A stretch of 64,000 nucleotides of DNA from Lysobacter spongiicola DSM 21749 (GCF_900167055.1 NZ_FUXP01000013.1:1-64000), one strand, 5' to 3'. Positions 29,282-38,511 are shown, numbered from the stretch's first letter. Notes: generated by a model not told the origin, from the sequence alone. Numbers and translations: made by a program.

Positions 29282-29572
29282 ATGCAATTCTCCGTTCCAT
29301 TCGATCATCCATGCCTGCCGGGCCACTTTCCGGGACAGCCGGTGGTGCCCGGGGTGCTGCTGCTCGATCACGTAATCGATGCGATCCACGCGGGTGGTGG
29401 CGGCCCGGCGGATGGCCTTCGGCTGCCGCGGGTCAAGTTCATGCAGCCGCTGCTGCCGGGTGAGCTCGCCCGGATCGAGCTGGAGGGCGCCATGCCGCGC
29501 TGGAAGTTCCGGGTCCTGCGTGGCGAGACCCTGCTGGCCAGTGGTGAAGTGACCGCGGGAGCGCCATCGTGA
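29282..29572 (+). CDS. FabZ/FabA-like hot-dog dehydratase (ApeI type)
   Basis: 96 aa, shorter than FabZ. The active-site segment HPCLPGHFPGQPVVPGVLLL matches the FabZ HFPG motif with its catalytic His. Inferred to dehydrate 3-hydroxyacyl-ACP intermediates or assist chain handling in polyene extension, as ApeI does. Its stop codon overlaps the GTG start of the next gene (GTGA), indicating coupling. Confidence 0.85.
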   Translation: MQFSVPFDHPCLPGHFPGQPVVPGVLLLDHVIDAIHAGGGGPADGLRLPRVKFMQPLLPGELARIELEGAMPRWKFRVLRGETLLASGEVTAGAPS

Positions 29573-30537
29573 CCGCCGACTGGAAGCAGCGTCCCGAAGG
29601 CGGTGGCTGGTTCGCGCTCTGGCTGATCAGGACCATCGCCCGCCATGGTGGGCGTGCGGTGGCACGTGTGCTGCTGATCCCGATCACGCTGTACTTCCTG
29701 GTCGTGCGCGGACCCGAACGGCGTGCATCCCGCGCCTACCTGGGCCGCGTGCTGGGAAGGCGCGCGAGCCTTGCGGACGTCGCCCGGCACATCCACTGTT
29801 TCGCCTCCACCATCCTCGACCGGGTGTTCATGCTCAGCGGCCAGCTGGACCGGTTCGACATCGACATCGACGGGCTGGATGGCCTGCACGCTCAACTGGA
29901 CCGCGGCAAGGGCGTGCTGGTGTTCGGCTCCCACCTGGGCAGTTTCGAGGTGCTGCGGGTGCTGGCACGCAAACGTCCGGACGTATCGGTGCGGGTGGTG
30001 CTGGACAAGGGCCACAACCCCGCGATCACCCAGTTGCTCGATGCGCTGGATCCGGAAATGGCGCGCAGCGTGATCGATGCCGGGCAAAGCGGCCCTTCGC
30101 TGATGCTGGCGATCAAGGAGGCCACCGACGAGGGCGCCCTGGTGGCGTTGCTGGTGGACCGGGTGCACCCCGGCCACCCCGGCCACGCCAGCCGCTTCCT
30201 GGGGGCCCCGGCGTCCTTCCCGACGGCGCCATGGCTGATCGCGGCGGTGCTCAAGGTGCCGGTGGTGCTTGCCTTCGGCCTGTACCGCGGCGGGCGCCGC
30301 TACGACCTGCGCTTCGAGGTCTTCAGCGAAGGGCTGGACGTCCCGCGGTCGCAGCGTTCGCGCCTGTTGCCCGAGCTTGTCGAGCGCTATTCGTCGCGGT
30401 TGCAACACCATGCATGCGACGCCCCGTACAACTGGTTCAACTTCTATGATTTCTGGCGGCCCGATGACACTTCCACGCATGACATGGTTGCTGGCGATGC
30501 TGGCGCTGAGCGGCTCGCTGCACGCGGCGGCGCCTGA
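29569..30537 (+). CDS. LpxL/HtrB-family acyltransferase of aryl-polyene cluster
   Basis: 322 aa. An N-terminal hydrophobic anchor (VARVLLIPITLYFLVV) and the HX4E catalytic motif in GSHLGSFEV identify the lysophospholipid/lipid A acyltransferase family; DRVHPGHPGHASRFLGAP fits the substrate pocket. In aryl-polyene loci such enzymes are thought to move the polyene acyl chain onto a lipid or sugar anchor. GTG 29569 overlaps the previous stop by 4 nt. Confidence 0.88.
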   Translation: MTADWKQRPEGGGWFALWLIRTIARHGGRAVARVLLIPITLYFLVVRGPERRASRAYLGRVLGRRASLADVARHIHCFASTILDRVFMLSGQLDRFDIDIDGLDGLHAQLDRGKGVLVFGSHLGSFEVLRVLARKRPDVSVRVVLDKGHNPAITQLLDALDPEMARSVIDAGQSGPSLMLAIKEATDEGALVALLVDRVHPGHPGHASRFLGAPASFPTAPWLIAAVLKVPVVLAFGLYRGGRRYDLRFEVFSEGLDVPRSQRSRLLPELVERYSSRLQHHACDAPYNWFNFYDFWRPDDTSTHDMVAGDAGAERLAARGGA

Positions 30538-31120
30538 GGCTTCGACCCGGGTCGACAGCGGCTGGATCCTGGACCGGCTCGCCCGGCCGGCGCCGATGCG
30601 CACGGCTTTCGTGGAGCTGAGGGAGTCGCGCCTGCTGAAGGCGCCGCTGAGGCTGGTGGGCGAATACCGCCGGCCGCAGGATGAGGTGCTGGTCCGGGAA
30701 GTGCGGTCGCCATACCGGGAAACCACCACCATCGAGGCCGGCCAGGCCACCATCCAGCGCGCAGGAAAGTCCCCCCGCAGCTTCGCCCTCGACCGTGCAC
30801 CGGAGCTGGCGGGCATGCAGGCCAGCTTCGGCGCCCTGCTCTCGGGCGATCGCGAAACCCTGTTGCGGTATTACGAGGTCTCCAGCAAGGGCACCCGACA
30901 GGACTGGGAGCTGACCCTGGTGCCGAAGCAGGCGCTGGCCGGCAAGGTCGAGCGCATCGACCTCCACGGTCGCGGCGCGGAGCTGCGCTGCATGGAAACC
31001 CTGGCGGCCGGCGAGACCGAGCCACAGCGCACCCTGCTGGCGGGTGCGGCGAGCGATGCCGCCGAACTTGAGGATCTTGCCGACCTGCAGGCCCTGTGTC
31101 GCGGCGACGACAACCCGTGA
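30464..31120 (+). CDS. LolA-like periplasmic carrier of aryl-polyene cluster
   Basis: 218 aa. A cleavable signal peptide (about residues 1-22, ending LHA-AAP) precedes a LolA-like half-barrel: FVELRESRLLKAPLRLVGEY, then RDYE-like strands and LTLVPKQALAGKVERIDLHG. It overlaps the acyltransferase by 74 nt and is coupled to the exporter by GTGA. Inferred to ferry the lipid-like pigment through the periplasm together with the MMPL protein. ATG 30479 is an alternative start. Confidence 0.85.
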   Translation: MTLPRMTWLLAMLALSGSLHAAAPEASTRVDSGWILDRLARPAPMRTAFVELRESRLLKAPLRLVGEYRRPQDEVLVREVRSPYRETTTIEAGQATIQRAGKSPRSFALDRAPELAGMQASFGALLSGDRETLLRYYEVSSKGTRQDWELTLVPKQALAGKVERIDLHGRGAELRCMETLAAGETEPQRTLLAGAASDAAELEDLADLQALCRGDDNP

Positions 31121-33465
31121 CGACAGCAGCTGGTGGCGGTATGCGCCGCCTCGGGCTGGCAGCCACGTGGCTGGCCGTGTTGCTGCTGGTGGCCTGGTGG
31201 CTGCTGCCGCGGTTGCAAATCAGCAGTGACCTGCGCGACTTCATGCCGGCGCCGCAGACCCCCGGGCAGAAGCTGCTGATCGACGAACTGGGCGAAGGGC
31301 CGGGTTCGCGCCTGCTGCTGGTCGCGCTGTCGGGTGCGGAGCCCTCGGTGCTGGCGCGGCAGTCGGAAGGCATCCGGGAGCGTCTGGCGGACGATGCGCG
31401 CTTTGCCGTCGTCGCCAATGGCGGTGACGCCGGCATGGAAGCCATCCCAGGGTACCTGCGGCCGTATCGCTACCTGTTGTCTCCGACCCTGGACGAGCAG
31501 CGGTTCGACGCCGCCTACCTTGCCGGGGAACTGGAGGCGCGGCTGCAGGATCTGGGTTCGCCGGCCGCAGGGATGATCGAGCCGCTCCTGCCGGCTGATC
31601 CGACGCTGGAGTCCCTGGTGCTGCTCGACCAGTGGGAACCGGCGCATGCGCCCCAACGGTTGCACGGGGTGTGGTTCGACCAGGCGGGCCGGCAGGCACT
31701 GATGTTGTTGCAGACGCACGCGGCCGGATTCGATCCGGCCGGCCAGGAGGCGGCGCTGGCCGCGCTGGACGATGCCTTCGCCGAAGCCTCCAGCGGTAGC
31801 GGTTCGCGGTTGCTGGTGAGTGGCCCCGGGGCGTTCTCGGTATCGATCGGGCAGCGCACCGCGGCCGAGGCCAGCCTGTTGGGTGGGCTGGGGGGGTTGG
31901 CATTCGTGCTGTTGATGGTGCTGGCGTACCGCAGCTGGAAGGCACCGTTGATGGCCGCGCTGCCGGTCGCAAGTGCAGGCCTAGCCGGGATGGCGGCGGT
32001 GGCCTGGCTGTTCCCGGGCGGCGTCCACGGCATCACCCTGGCCTTCGGCTTCACCCTGATCGGCATCGCCGCCGACTATCCGATCCACCTGCTGAGCCAC
32101 CAGCGCCCGGGTATTCCACCGGGTGCGGGTGCGAAGGCCCTCGGACGGACGCTGGGCATCGGCGTGGTCTCCACCTGCATTGCCTACCTGAGCTTCTTTG
32201 CGGCCGGTGTCGACGGGCTGCGGCAACTGGCCGTGTTCACGGTGGTCGGGCTGGCAACCGCGATGCTGACCACGCGGTTCCTGCTGCCGGCATTGCTCGC
32301 GCTGGCGGCCCGCGACGTCGCCGATTCCCGGCTGCTGTCGCGATTGCATGCGGTCGTGTGGCGATGGCCGCGGCTGGGGCCCGCGACGGTGGCGATCATC
32401 GCGGCGGTTGCGGCTGCGGTGGCGCTGTTGGCCCCGGGTCCGTTCTGGCAGAACGATCTCTCCCGCCTGACCCCGGTGCCGGAAGACTCGTTGGAGCTGG
32501 ACGCGCGACTCCGCGGCGAGCTCGGCGCACCCGACGTGCGCTACCTGCTGACGGTGGAGGGGATCGACGTCGAGGCGGTGCTGCAGGCATCCGAAGAGCT
32601 CCGTCCAGTGCTGGACGACTTGCGACGGCAAGGGGCGATCGAGGGCTACGATCTGGCTGCCCGCTACCTGCCCAGCGTCGCCCGGCAGCGGGAACGGCAG
32701 GCACGGCTGCCGGATGGCGCCACGTTGGCCGCGTCGCTCGACGAGGCGCTGGCCGACAGCCCGTTCCGACCCGACGTGTTCGCGCCTTTCCTTGCCGACG
32801 TCGGGCAGGCGCGCGTGGCGGCGCCGCTGCGCCCCGCCGACCTGGAGGACAGCATGCTGCATGGCAGTATCTCGGGGCTGTTGCTCGACCAGGGCGACAA
32901 GGCCACCGCGCTGGTGTCCTTGAGTGGCCTGCGCGACCCGGCCGCGGTCGCGGCGGCGGTCGAGCCGCTCGGCGCGCGTTTGCTGGACCTCAAACAAGCG
33001 TCGGAGTCGCTGGTCGCGGCCTATCGGGAGCGGGTGCTGTGGGCATTGGCCGCGGCCGTCCTGCTGCTGGTGGTGGCGGTGTCCGTCGGCCTGCGTGAGC
33101 CGCGGCGGGTGGCGCGTGTGCTGGCGCCGATGCTGGTGACCGGGCTGGTGGTCGTCGCGGTGCTGAGGGTAGCCGGGGTCGAACTCAACCTGTTCCACCT
33201 GGTGTCGTTGATCCTCGCGGCCGGCCTTGGGCTGGACTACGCGCTGTTCTTCGACCATGCCGGCAGCCGGCGCGAGGAACAGTTGCACACCGTGCATGCC
33301 ATCGGCGTCTGCAGCCTGACCACGCTGTCGGTGTTCGCCCTGCTCGCCAGCTCGCAGATCCCGGTGCTCCGGGCGATCGGTGTCACCGTTGCACTCGGTG
33401 TTGCCTGCAACCTGCTCGGGGCGCTGCTGATCGCTCGCCACCGGCCGCCGGGGCAGGCGGCATGA
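31117..33465 (+). CDS. MMPL/RND-family exporter of aryl-polyene cluster
   Basis: 782 aa with an RND layout: one N-terminal TM (LAATWLAVLLLVAWWLLP), a large periplasmic loop, a bundle of five TMs, then the repeat of both. The proton-relay-type Asp of each half is visible in IGIAADYPIHLL and GLGLDYALFF. COG4258-type exporters of this kind accompany xanthomonadin loci and are thought to move the pigment lipid across the inner membrane. GTG 31117 overlaps the preceding stop. Confidence 0.9.
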   Translation: MTTAAGGGMRRLGLAATWLAVLLLVAWWLLPRLQISSDLRDFMPAPQTPGQKLLIDELGEGPGSRLLLVALSGAEPSVLARQSEGIRERLADDARFAVVANGGDAGMEAIPGYLRPYRYLLSPTLDEQRFDAAYLAGELEARLQDLGSPAAGMIEPLLPADPTLESLVLLDQWEPAHAPQRLHGVWFDQAGRQALMLLQTHAAGFDPAGQEAALAALDDAFAEASSGSGSRLLVSGPGAFSVSIGQRTAAEASLLGGLGGLAFVLLMVLAYRSWKAPLMAALPVASAGLAGMAAVAWLFPGGVHGITLAFGFTLIGIAADYPIHLLSHQRPGIPPGAGAKALGRTLGIGVVSTCIAYLSFFAAGVDGLRQLAVFTVVGLATAMLTTRFLLPALLALAARDVADSRLLSRLHAVVWRWPRLGPATVAIIAAVAAAVALLAPGPFWQNDLSRLTPVPEDSLELDARLRGELGAPDVRYLLTVEGIDVEAVLQASEELRPVLDDLRRQGAIEGYDLAARYLPSVARQRERQARLPDGATLAASLDEALADSPFRPDVFAPFLADVGQARVAAPLRPADLEDSMLHGSISGLLLDQGDKATALVSLSGLRDPAAVAAAVEPLGARLLDLKQASESLVAAYRERVLWALAAAVLLLVVAVSVGLREPRRVARVLAPMLVTGLVVVAVLRVAGVELNLFHLVSLILAAGLGLDYALFFDHAGSRREEQLHTVHAIGVCSLTTLSVFALLASSQIPVLRAIGVTVALGVACNLLGALLIARHRPPGQAA

Positions 33466-33944
33466 GCGGCGCAGTGGCGCCCGAAGCCATGCAGTCGCTG
33501 GTTCCGCACAAAGGTGCGATGTGCCTGTGGGACGAGGTGCTTGCATGGGACGCGGACAGCATCCGGCTGGCCACCATGCGGCACCGCGACGTCGATCATC
33601 CGTTGCGAAGCCACGGGTGCCTGCGGGCGATCCACCTGTGTGAATACGGCGCCCAGGCGATGGCGGTGCACGGCGGGCTCAGGTCGGGCGGCCAGGCCGC
33701 ACCGGGCATGCTGGTGTCGCTGCGGGCGGTGGAGCTTTCGGTCGACCGCATCGACGACCTCCCCGGTGCCATCGAGTGCCACGCGCAGTTGCTGGTCGAC
33801 GGCGACAGTGGCTGGCAGTACCAGTTCCGTATCTGCCACGGCAGCGACGTCCTGGCCGAGGGCCGGGCCGCGGTGATGCTGCAGCCGGCGCATGAAGCTA
33901 CTCCTACAATGGGCCCGGCATCGCAACCGGAGGGAACCCCATGA
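33462..33944 (+). CDS. 3-hydroxyacyl-ACP dehydratase-like hot-dog protein (ApeP/XanG type)
   Basis: 160 aa. The conserved LVPHKGAMCLWDEV and CEYGAQAMAVHGG segments match ApeP-type dehydratases that act with the ketoreductase in each elongation round. ATG overlaps the exporter stop (ATGA), and its own stop overlaps the next ATG. The last 17 residues (from HEATPTMGP) are encoded by DNA resembling the REP unit (33886-33908) and also contain a TACAAT box, so the tail may be a late addition. Confidence 0.88.
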   Translation: MSGAVAPEAMQSLVPHKGAMCLWDEVLAWDADSIRLATMRHRDVDHPLRSHGCLRAIHLCEYGAQAMAVHGGLRSGGQAAPGMLVSLRAVELSVDRIDDLPGAIECHAQLLVDGDSGWQYQFRICHGSDVLAEGRAAVMLQPAHEATPTMGPASQPEGTP

Positions 33945-34678
33945 CCCCATCCACCGCGCCGCGCCGCGCCCTCGTGACCGGTGGCAGTGGCGACCTGGGC
34001 GGCGCGATATGCGCGCGCCTGGCATCCGATGGGATGCACGTCATCGTGCACGCGAATGCCAACATTGCGCGCGCGGAAGCCGTGGTCGAGGCGATCCACC
34101 ACGAGGGCGGCAGCGCCGAAGCCGTGGCCTTCGACGTGGCCGACGGCGAGGCCACCCGCGCGGCGCTGGAGTCGCTGCTGGAAGACGGCCCGATCCAGGT
34201 GCTGGTGAACAACGCCGGCGTGCACGACGACGCGCCGATGGCCGGCATGACCGAGGCCCAGTGGAAACGGGTCATCGATGTATCGGTGCACGGATTCTTC
34301 CATGTCACCCAGCCGCTGCTGTTGCCGATGGCCCGCACCCGCTGGGGCCGCATCGTCAGCGTCTCCTCGGTGGCCGGCGTGCTGGGCAACCGCGGACAGG
34401 CCAACTACGCTGCGGCGAAGTCGGCGCTGCACGGGGCCAGCAAGTCGCTCGCGCGGGAGATGGCCAGCCGCGGCATCAGCGTCAACGTGGTGGCGCCGGG
34501 TGTCATCGCCGGGCGCATGGCGGAGCAGGCATTCCCGCCGGAAGTGGTGAAACAGATGGTCCCGGCAGGCCGCACCGGCACGCCGGAGGAGGTTGCCGCG
34601 CTGGTGGCCTTCCTCTGTTCGGCGGATGCCGGCTACGTGAACGGGCAGGTGATCGGCATCAACGGCGGCATGGGCTGA
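33941..34678 (+). CDS. 3-oxoacyl-ACP reductase, FabG-like (ApeQ/XanH type)
   Basis: 245 aa SDR. Nucleotide-binding TGGSGDLGGAI, NNAGV, catalytic Ser in VSVSSVAG, and YAAAK give the full Ser-Tyr-Lys set. It reduces 3-ketoacyl-ACP during polyene elongation by analogy to ApeQ and XanH. Coupled to the dehydratase by an ATGA overlap; a TACAAT box at 33905-33910 might give it additional transcription. Confidence 0.93.
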   Translation: MTPSTAPRRALVTGGSGDLGGAICARLASDGMHVIVHANANIARAEAVVEAIHHEGGSAEAVAFDVADGEATRAALESLLEDGPIQVLVNNAGVHDDAPMAGMTEAQWKRVIDVSVHGFFHVTQPLLLPMARTRWGRIVSVSSVAGVLGNRGQANYAAAKSALHGASKSLAREMASRGISVNVVAPGVIAGRMAEQAFPPEVVKQMVPAGRTGTPEEVAALVAFLCSADAGYVNGQVIGINGGMG

Positions 34679-34755
34679 ACCCGGGGCCGGGCTTCACCCG
34701 CTGATATCCGGTCCCGGCGCATACTCGCCCCGCACCCGGTCCGGAGGAATTCGCC

Positions 34756-35217
34756 ATGCGTCTGTCCCACTTGTTCATGTTGTCCGCGGCCCTGGCGCTT
34801 GCCGGCTGCGCCAGCACCTCGAAGGTCATGCTCGGCCAGCCGCGCGCGCCGATTTCGCCGGAGCAGGTGATGGTGTACTTCTCCGCTCCGCCCGGCCGAT
34901 ACGAAGAGATCGCCATGCTGGAGACCAGCAGCGGCGGACTGACCTATGGCGAACAGGCCAAGACCGACGCCGTCATCGGCAAGCTGAGGGCCGAGGCTGC
35001 CAAGCTCGGCGCCAACGGCGTGCTGTTCCAGGGCAGCGAGACAGGACATGGCGGTAGCAGCGTCGGTGTCGGCGTCGGCACCGGCCGTTTCGGCGGGAGC
35101 AGCTATACCAGCGGCGGAGTCGGGGTGAACATCAGCCCCACGCCGAAGCATGCCCGTGGCATCGCGGTCTACGTGTTCGATCCGCCGCCGCCGGGCAGCC
35201 AGCCGCCGATCGACTGA
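34756..35217 (+). CDS. Lipoprotein of unknown function in aryl-polyene region
   Basis: 153 aa. The signal peptide ends ALALAGC (Cys18). The mature protein has a domain around EEIAMLETSSGGLTYGEQAK and a helical KLRAEAAKLGANGVLF segment, resembling the DUF4156/YbjQ-like fold seen in small lipoproteins, then a Gly-rich loop and a Pro-rich tail. A strong GGAGGAAT site precedes the ATG. It follows the reductase by 77 bp and converges on the halogenase gene (21 bp); whether it belongs to the pigment pathway is unknown. Confidence 0.78.
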   Translation: MRLSHLFMLSAALALAGCASTSKVMLGQPRAPISPEQVMVYFSAPPGRYEEIAMLETSSGGLTYGEQAKTDAVIGKLRAEAAKLGANGVLFQGSETGHGGSSVGVGVGTGRFGGSSYTSGGVGVNISPTPKHARGIAVYVFDPPPPGSQPPID

Positions 35218-35238
35218 TCCGGCAGCGGACGAGCCGGA

Positions 35239-36894
35239 TCAGGCAGGTACCGCCGCCGCTCCGTACCATTGGGGTGGCAGCAGGCCGTTCGCGTACGCGG
35301 GAACGTCTTCCACCAGCGCGCCCAGGCCGTGATCATTCAGGCCCGGGTGCTGCTCGCGCGCGCCGGCCAGCAGTTCGGCGGCCAGCCGATCCATGAGGAC
35401 AACGTTGTCCTGCATCCGCGCGACAAAGGCGTCGTCGTCCAGTTCGGCTGAAAGCGACTCATTGATGTCGCGGAACCAGTCGATTCCGTACTGGTCGAGT
35501 TCGCGTTCATCCATCGGGGCGGGCGCCCCTCCAGATATCCGGGTGTTGAGTCGGCCCCATTCCGCGAGCATGGCCTGCATCGCTTCGTTCAACGCACCCG
35601 CCCTGGTGAATGCCTCGCGCATCCGGCCGAGCACCGTCAGCGAGGTGGTGCGGCCCGAGATGTAGAGCGGGGCCAGCAGCGACCAGTAATAGGTGTAGTC
35701 CCAGATCACCTTCAGCGGCATCACCGCGGCGTCCCCGAACAACGGGTACTGGCCCTGGTACAGGGTCAGCGTGCTGCGGTAGAACGAAAAATACAGCTGC
35801 TGGTAGATGTCGGCGTAGGGTGTGATGTCGGTGCCGGCGCGATCCTTGGAGATGAGGTCGCAGATGTAGCCGTTGCTGATGGCGATGAAGTCGCTGCCCG
35901 GCGAGTAGAACGGATCGAGGAAGACCCCGGCATCGCCCGTCAGGGCCCATCGATCGCCGGAAAACACCTCGCGGCAACCGTGGGAAAAATGGCGGAGGAA
36001 CCGGAAATCCTGCAACTCGTGGCGGGGGTCGTCGAGGTCGCTGGCGATGCGCGGCTGGTGCTTGCGCACCCAGTCCATCGCCTTGTCATGGGTGTCGATG
36101 CCGTCCAGCGGGTGCATGCCGGCATCGCAGACGATGCCGATCGAATGTGCACCGGAGGCCAGCGGGATCAGCCACAACCAGTACCCGGGGCCACACATGT
36201 GGTTGGTGGATTTCCAGCGATTGGGCAGGGTGCAGCGTTGCCGCCATGAGGGATCGGTGGACCACTCGTCGGGCTTCAGGTGGCCATCCACGCGCCACCA
36301 GACGGCGTTGACGTCGTGGTCGTTGCTCTCGGCGAGTCCGAGCTTGCGCTTGAGCACGGCAGCACGTCCGCTGGCATCGACCACCCAACGTGCCCGTGCC
36401 TGCCGCGACTCGCCCGCGTGCTTGAACACGACGCGGTGGTCGGCATCACCGGTGCCGAGCTCGATATCGCGCACGGTCGCGCCATCCACGAACTCCACGC
36501 CCAGTTCGCGCGTGTGCACGCCCAGGAAGTTCTCGAAGCGGCCGCGGTCGAGTTGCCAGGACGGTGTCGGCAAGGGTTCGCTGACCCCGATCTCGGTGCA
36601 GCGGTCGACCTGTTCGCGGCCGTCGCTGAAGAAGAATCGAAAACCGAACTTGCGGATCTGCTCGGTATCCAGGTGTTCGCGCAGGCCGAGTACGTTGGCA
36701 AAGTAGTGGGCGCCGATTTCCACCGTGGACTCGCCCACCTTGAAGGCGGCTTCGCGAACCGGATGGGTGTTGCGTTCGATGACGGCGATGCGGATCGTCG
36801 GATCCTGGCGCTTGAGTTGTATGGCGAGGCAGAGCCCGGCGAGGCCGCCGCCGAGGATGGCGACATCGGTGTGCAGCGGCCCTGGCGGGCTCAC
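35239..36894 (-). CDS. Flavin-dependent halogenase-like oxidoreductase of aryl-polyene cluster
   Basis: 551 aa FAD enzyme. Rossmann motif GGGLAGL near the N-terminus, the conserved Lys in FKVGESTVE, the flavin-halogenase WxWxIP signature as WLWLIP, and the FAD-binding GDAGVFLDPFYSPG are all seen. Xanthomonadins are brominated aryl polyenes, so halogenation of the aromatic head or polyene is the likely job. GTG 36894 overlaps the stop of the upstream glycosyltransferase (GTGA), replacing a longer frame that reaches 36993. Last gene of the minus-strand operon. Confidence 0.87.
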   Translation of the reverse strand: MSPPGPLHTDVAILGGGLAGLCLAIQLKRQDPTIRIAVIERNTHPVREAAFKVGESTVEIGAHYFANVLGLREHLDTEQIRKFGFRFFFSDGREQVDRCTEIGVSEPLPTPSWQLDRGRFENFLGVHTRELGVEFVDGATVRDIELGTGDADHRVVFKHAGESRQARARWVVDASGRAAVLKRKLGLAESNDHDVNAVWWRVDGHLKPDEWSTDPSWRQRCTLPNRWKSTNHMCGPGYWLWLIPLASGAHSIGIVCDAGMHPLDGIDTHDKAMDWVRKHQPRIASDLDDPRHELQDFRFLRHFSHGCREVFSGDRWALTGDAGVFLDPFYSPGSDFIAISNGYICDLISKDRAGTDITPYADIYQQLYFSFYRSTLTLYQGQYPLFGDAAVMPLKVIWDYTYYWSLLAPLYISGRTTSLTVLGRMREAFTRAGALNEAMQAMLAEWGRLNTRISGGAPAPMDERELDQYGIDWFRDINESLSAELDDDAFVARMQDNVVLMDRLAAELLAGAREQHPGLNDHGLGALVEDVPAYANGLLPPQWYGAAAVPA

Positions 36895-37718
36895 CGGATG
36901 TTCGCCGGTTGCTGCAGCACGGGGCGCGCGAACTCGCCGCTCGGATCGTCGATCACCGGCGGATTGGCGCGGATGCTGCGATGGATTCCCCACAGGCCGC
37001 CCTTCCGGAGGACCGCCGCCACGATATGGGTGGTGATGCGGGTGAAATCGCGCAGCGGCCGGAAATGGCTGGCGCGGAACTGCTCGTGGGGCTCCTGCGA
37101 GGCCACCGTCTGGTAACGCGATTCGATCGGGACCGATACGCAGCGGGTGCCCAGCAACTGGGCCGCCGAAATGACGATCTGCGCCTCGAACACGAAGTCT
37201 TCGCCGGGGCAGTCACCCAGTGCGGCCACGGCGGCCGGGTACAGGCGCTGGCCACTCTGGCTGTCGGCGATCTGGTAGCCGGTACCCCATGCCAGGCCCC
37301 AGTCGCCGAACGCGTTGGCGAGGCGACGGTAGCGCGGTTGCTGCGAGCGCTTGCGCAGCCGCGCGCCGATGACGATGTGGTCCGGGTAGCGGTTCGCCGC
37401 CGCGATCAGGCGCGGGATGTCGTCGGCCGAATGCTGGCCGTCGCCGTCCATCGTCAGCACACCCTTGAAGCCCTGCCGGAGGGCCTCGGCGAAGCCGTCG
37501 CGCAGGCTGGCACCCTTGCCCTTGCGGGTGTCGTGGCGGAGCACGGTGACGGGGAGGTCCGCGATCTGCGCCAGGGTATCGTCGTCGGAGCCGTCGTCGA
37601 CCAGGATGACGTTGCTGCACTGGGTCAGCGCACCCTCGACCACGCCGCGGATGCGCAACGCTTCGTTGAGGGCCGGTATGACCACGGCGATGTTGTGGCG
37701 GTCGAGGCGTTCAGCCAT
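36891..37718 (-). CDS. Family 2 glycosyltransferase (DPM/DPG-like) of aryl-polyene cluster
   Basis: 275 aa soluble or peripheral GT2 of the dolichyl-phosphate-mannose-synthase type: VVIPALNEALRIRG, VDDGSDDDT, MDGDGQHSADD and SQSGQRLY. Glycosyltransferases are regular members of aryl-polyene loci and may attach a sugar to the polyene. It overlaps the upstream ketosynthase-like gene by 8 nt. The substrate cannot be inferred. Confidence 0.88.
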   Translation of the reverse strand: MAERLDRHNIAVVIPALNEALRIRGVVEGALTQCSNVILVDDGSDDDTLAQIADLPVTVLRHDTRKGKGASLRDGFAEALRQGFKGVLTMDGDGQHSADDIPRLIAAANRYPDHIVIGARLRKRSQQPRYRRLANAFGDWGLAWGTGYQIADSQSGQRLYPAAVAALGDCPGEDFVFEAQIVISAAQLLGTRCVSVPIESRYQTVASQEPHEQFRASHFRPLRDFTRITTHIVAAVLRKGGLWGIHRSIRANPPVIDDPSGEFARPVLQQPANIR

Positions 37719-38511
37719 GCGGGGACTCCGGATCGAATAGGGTGGCGCGCAGCAGCCGGTTCCGGCCTGCATCGAGAGCGGCGCCGGGATCCCCGGCGGC
37801 CAGGCTGTCGAACAGCGGAAGCATCGGTGCCATCGCGTTGGCGCGGGCGTGCATCGCCAATGGTCCATCGGGGGGCGTTGGCATGCCGTCAGCGAGCATG
37901 ACCTGTATCCGCCGGGCGCCTTCGCGCCCGGTGCGCGACAGGACCATCGCGGCCCCCAGCAGGCCCGTGCTCGGGGAAACGTTGGCCAGCGGTCCGGTGG
38001 ATGCACCGTCGTAGGCGACCAGCAGCACCGCCTCCTCCCCGGCCGCCAGTTGCACCAGTGCTTCGAGCAGGCCCTGGGCGAAGGTCGCGTGGAATGCGCT
38101 GATCGCCGTGGCCGGCGCCATCGCACCGGTACCGATGGTCCAGTAACCGGCTGCCGCGTTGTGCACCGAGTTATGGAAGCGCGTCGGTGAGATCGTGGCA
38201 GGCTGGTCGGCCAGCGTGGCGCACATGTAGTCGGTGATGGCGAGCTCGCCGTGCATGGAGGCGAACACCGATGGCAGCGTCGCCGGGTCACGGCCAGCCG
38301 CGCGACAGGCCTGCTGGGCGACCTCCAGGGCCACCGCGACGGTACCCGGCGCCCGCCGTCGTTCATTGGGTGCGAGCAACTGTGGCGCGGGCCTGCGAGG
38401 TGCATCGGCGGCGAGCGTGCCGTCGCGAACGAACGCACATGCCGCGTCCCAGTCCGGCAGGCCCTCGCTCCAGAAACCGATGCCTTCGATGGTCGCTGAA
38501 AGTGTCGTCAT
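37711..38511 (-). CDS. Beta-ketoacyl synthase-like partner lacking the active-site Cys (ApeC type)
   Basis: 266 aa thiolase-fold protein of the Ketoacyl-synt_2 family. The region aligned with a KS active site reads GYWTIGTGAMAPATAISAF, without the catalytic Cys; FHNSVHNAA precedes it. Such chain-length-factor-like partners form heterodimers with the true KS in aryl-polyene synthases. ATG 38511 overlaps the KS stop by 4 nt, supporting a stoichiometric pair. Confidence 0.87.
   Translation of the reverse strand: MTTLSATIEGIGFWSEGLPDWDAACAFVRDGTLAADAPRRPAPQLLAPNERRRAPGTVAVALEVAQQACRAAGRDPATLPSVFASMHGELAITDYMCATLADQPATISPTRFHNSVHNAAAGYWTIGTGAMAPATAISAFHATFAQGLLEALVQLAAGEEAVLLVAYDGASTGPLANVSPSTGLLGAAMVLSRTGREGARRIQVMLADGMPTPPDGPLAMHARANAMAPMLPLFDSLAAGDPGAALDAGRNRLLRATLFDPESPHG

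Noticed and set aside
28152-29312. Upstream extension of the XanB2 frame
   Set aside because: Overlaps the ACP and membrane-protein genes on the other strand and gives low-complexity Arg/Gln sequence; ATG 28151 starts the conserved part.
37711-38511. Broken ketosynthase pseudogene
   Set aside because: The lack of the catalytic Cys is expected for the chain-length-factor-like partner of aryl-polyene ketosynthases, and the frame is intact and coupled to the real KS.
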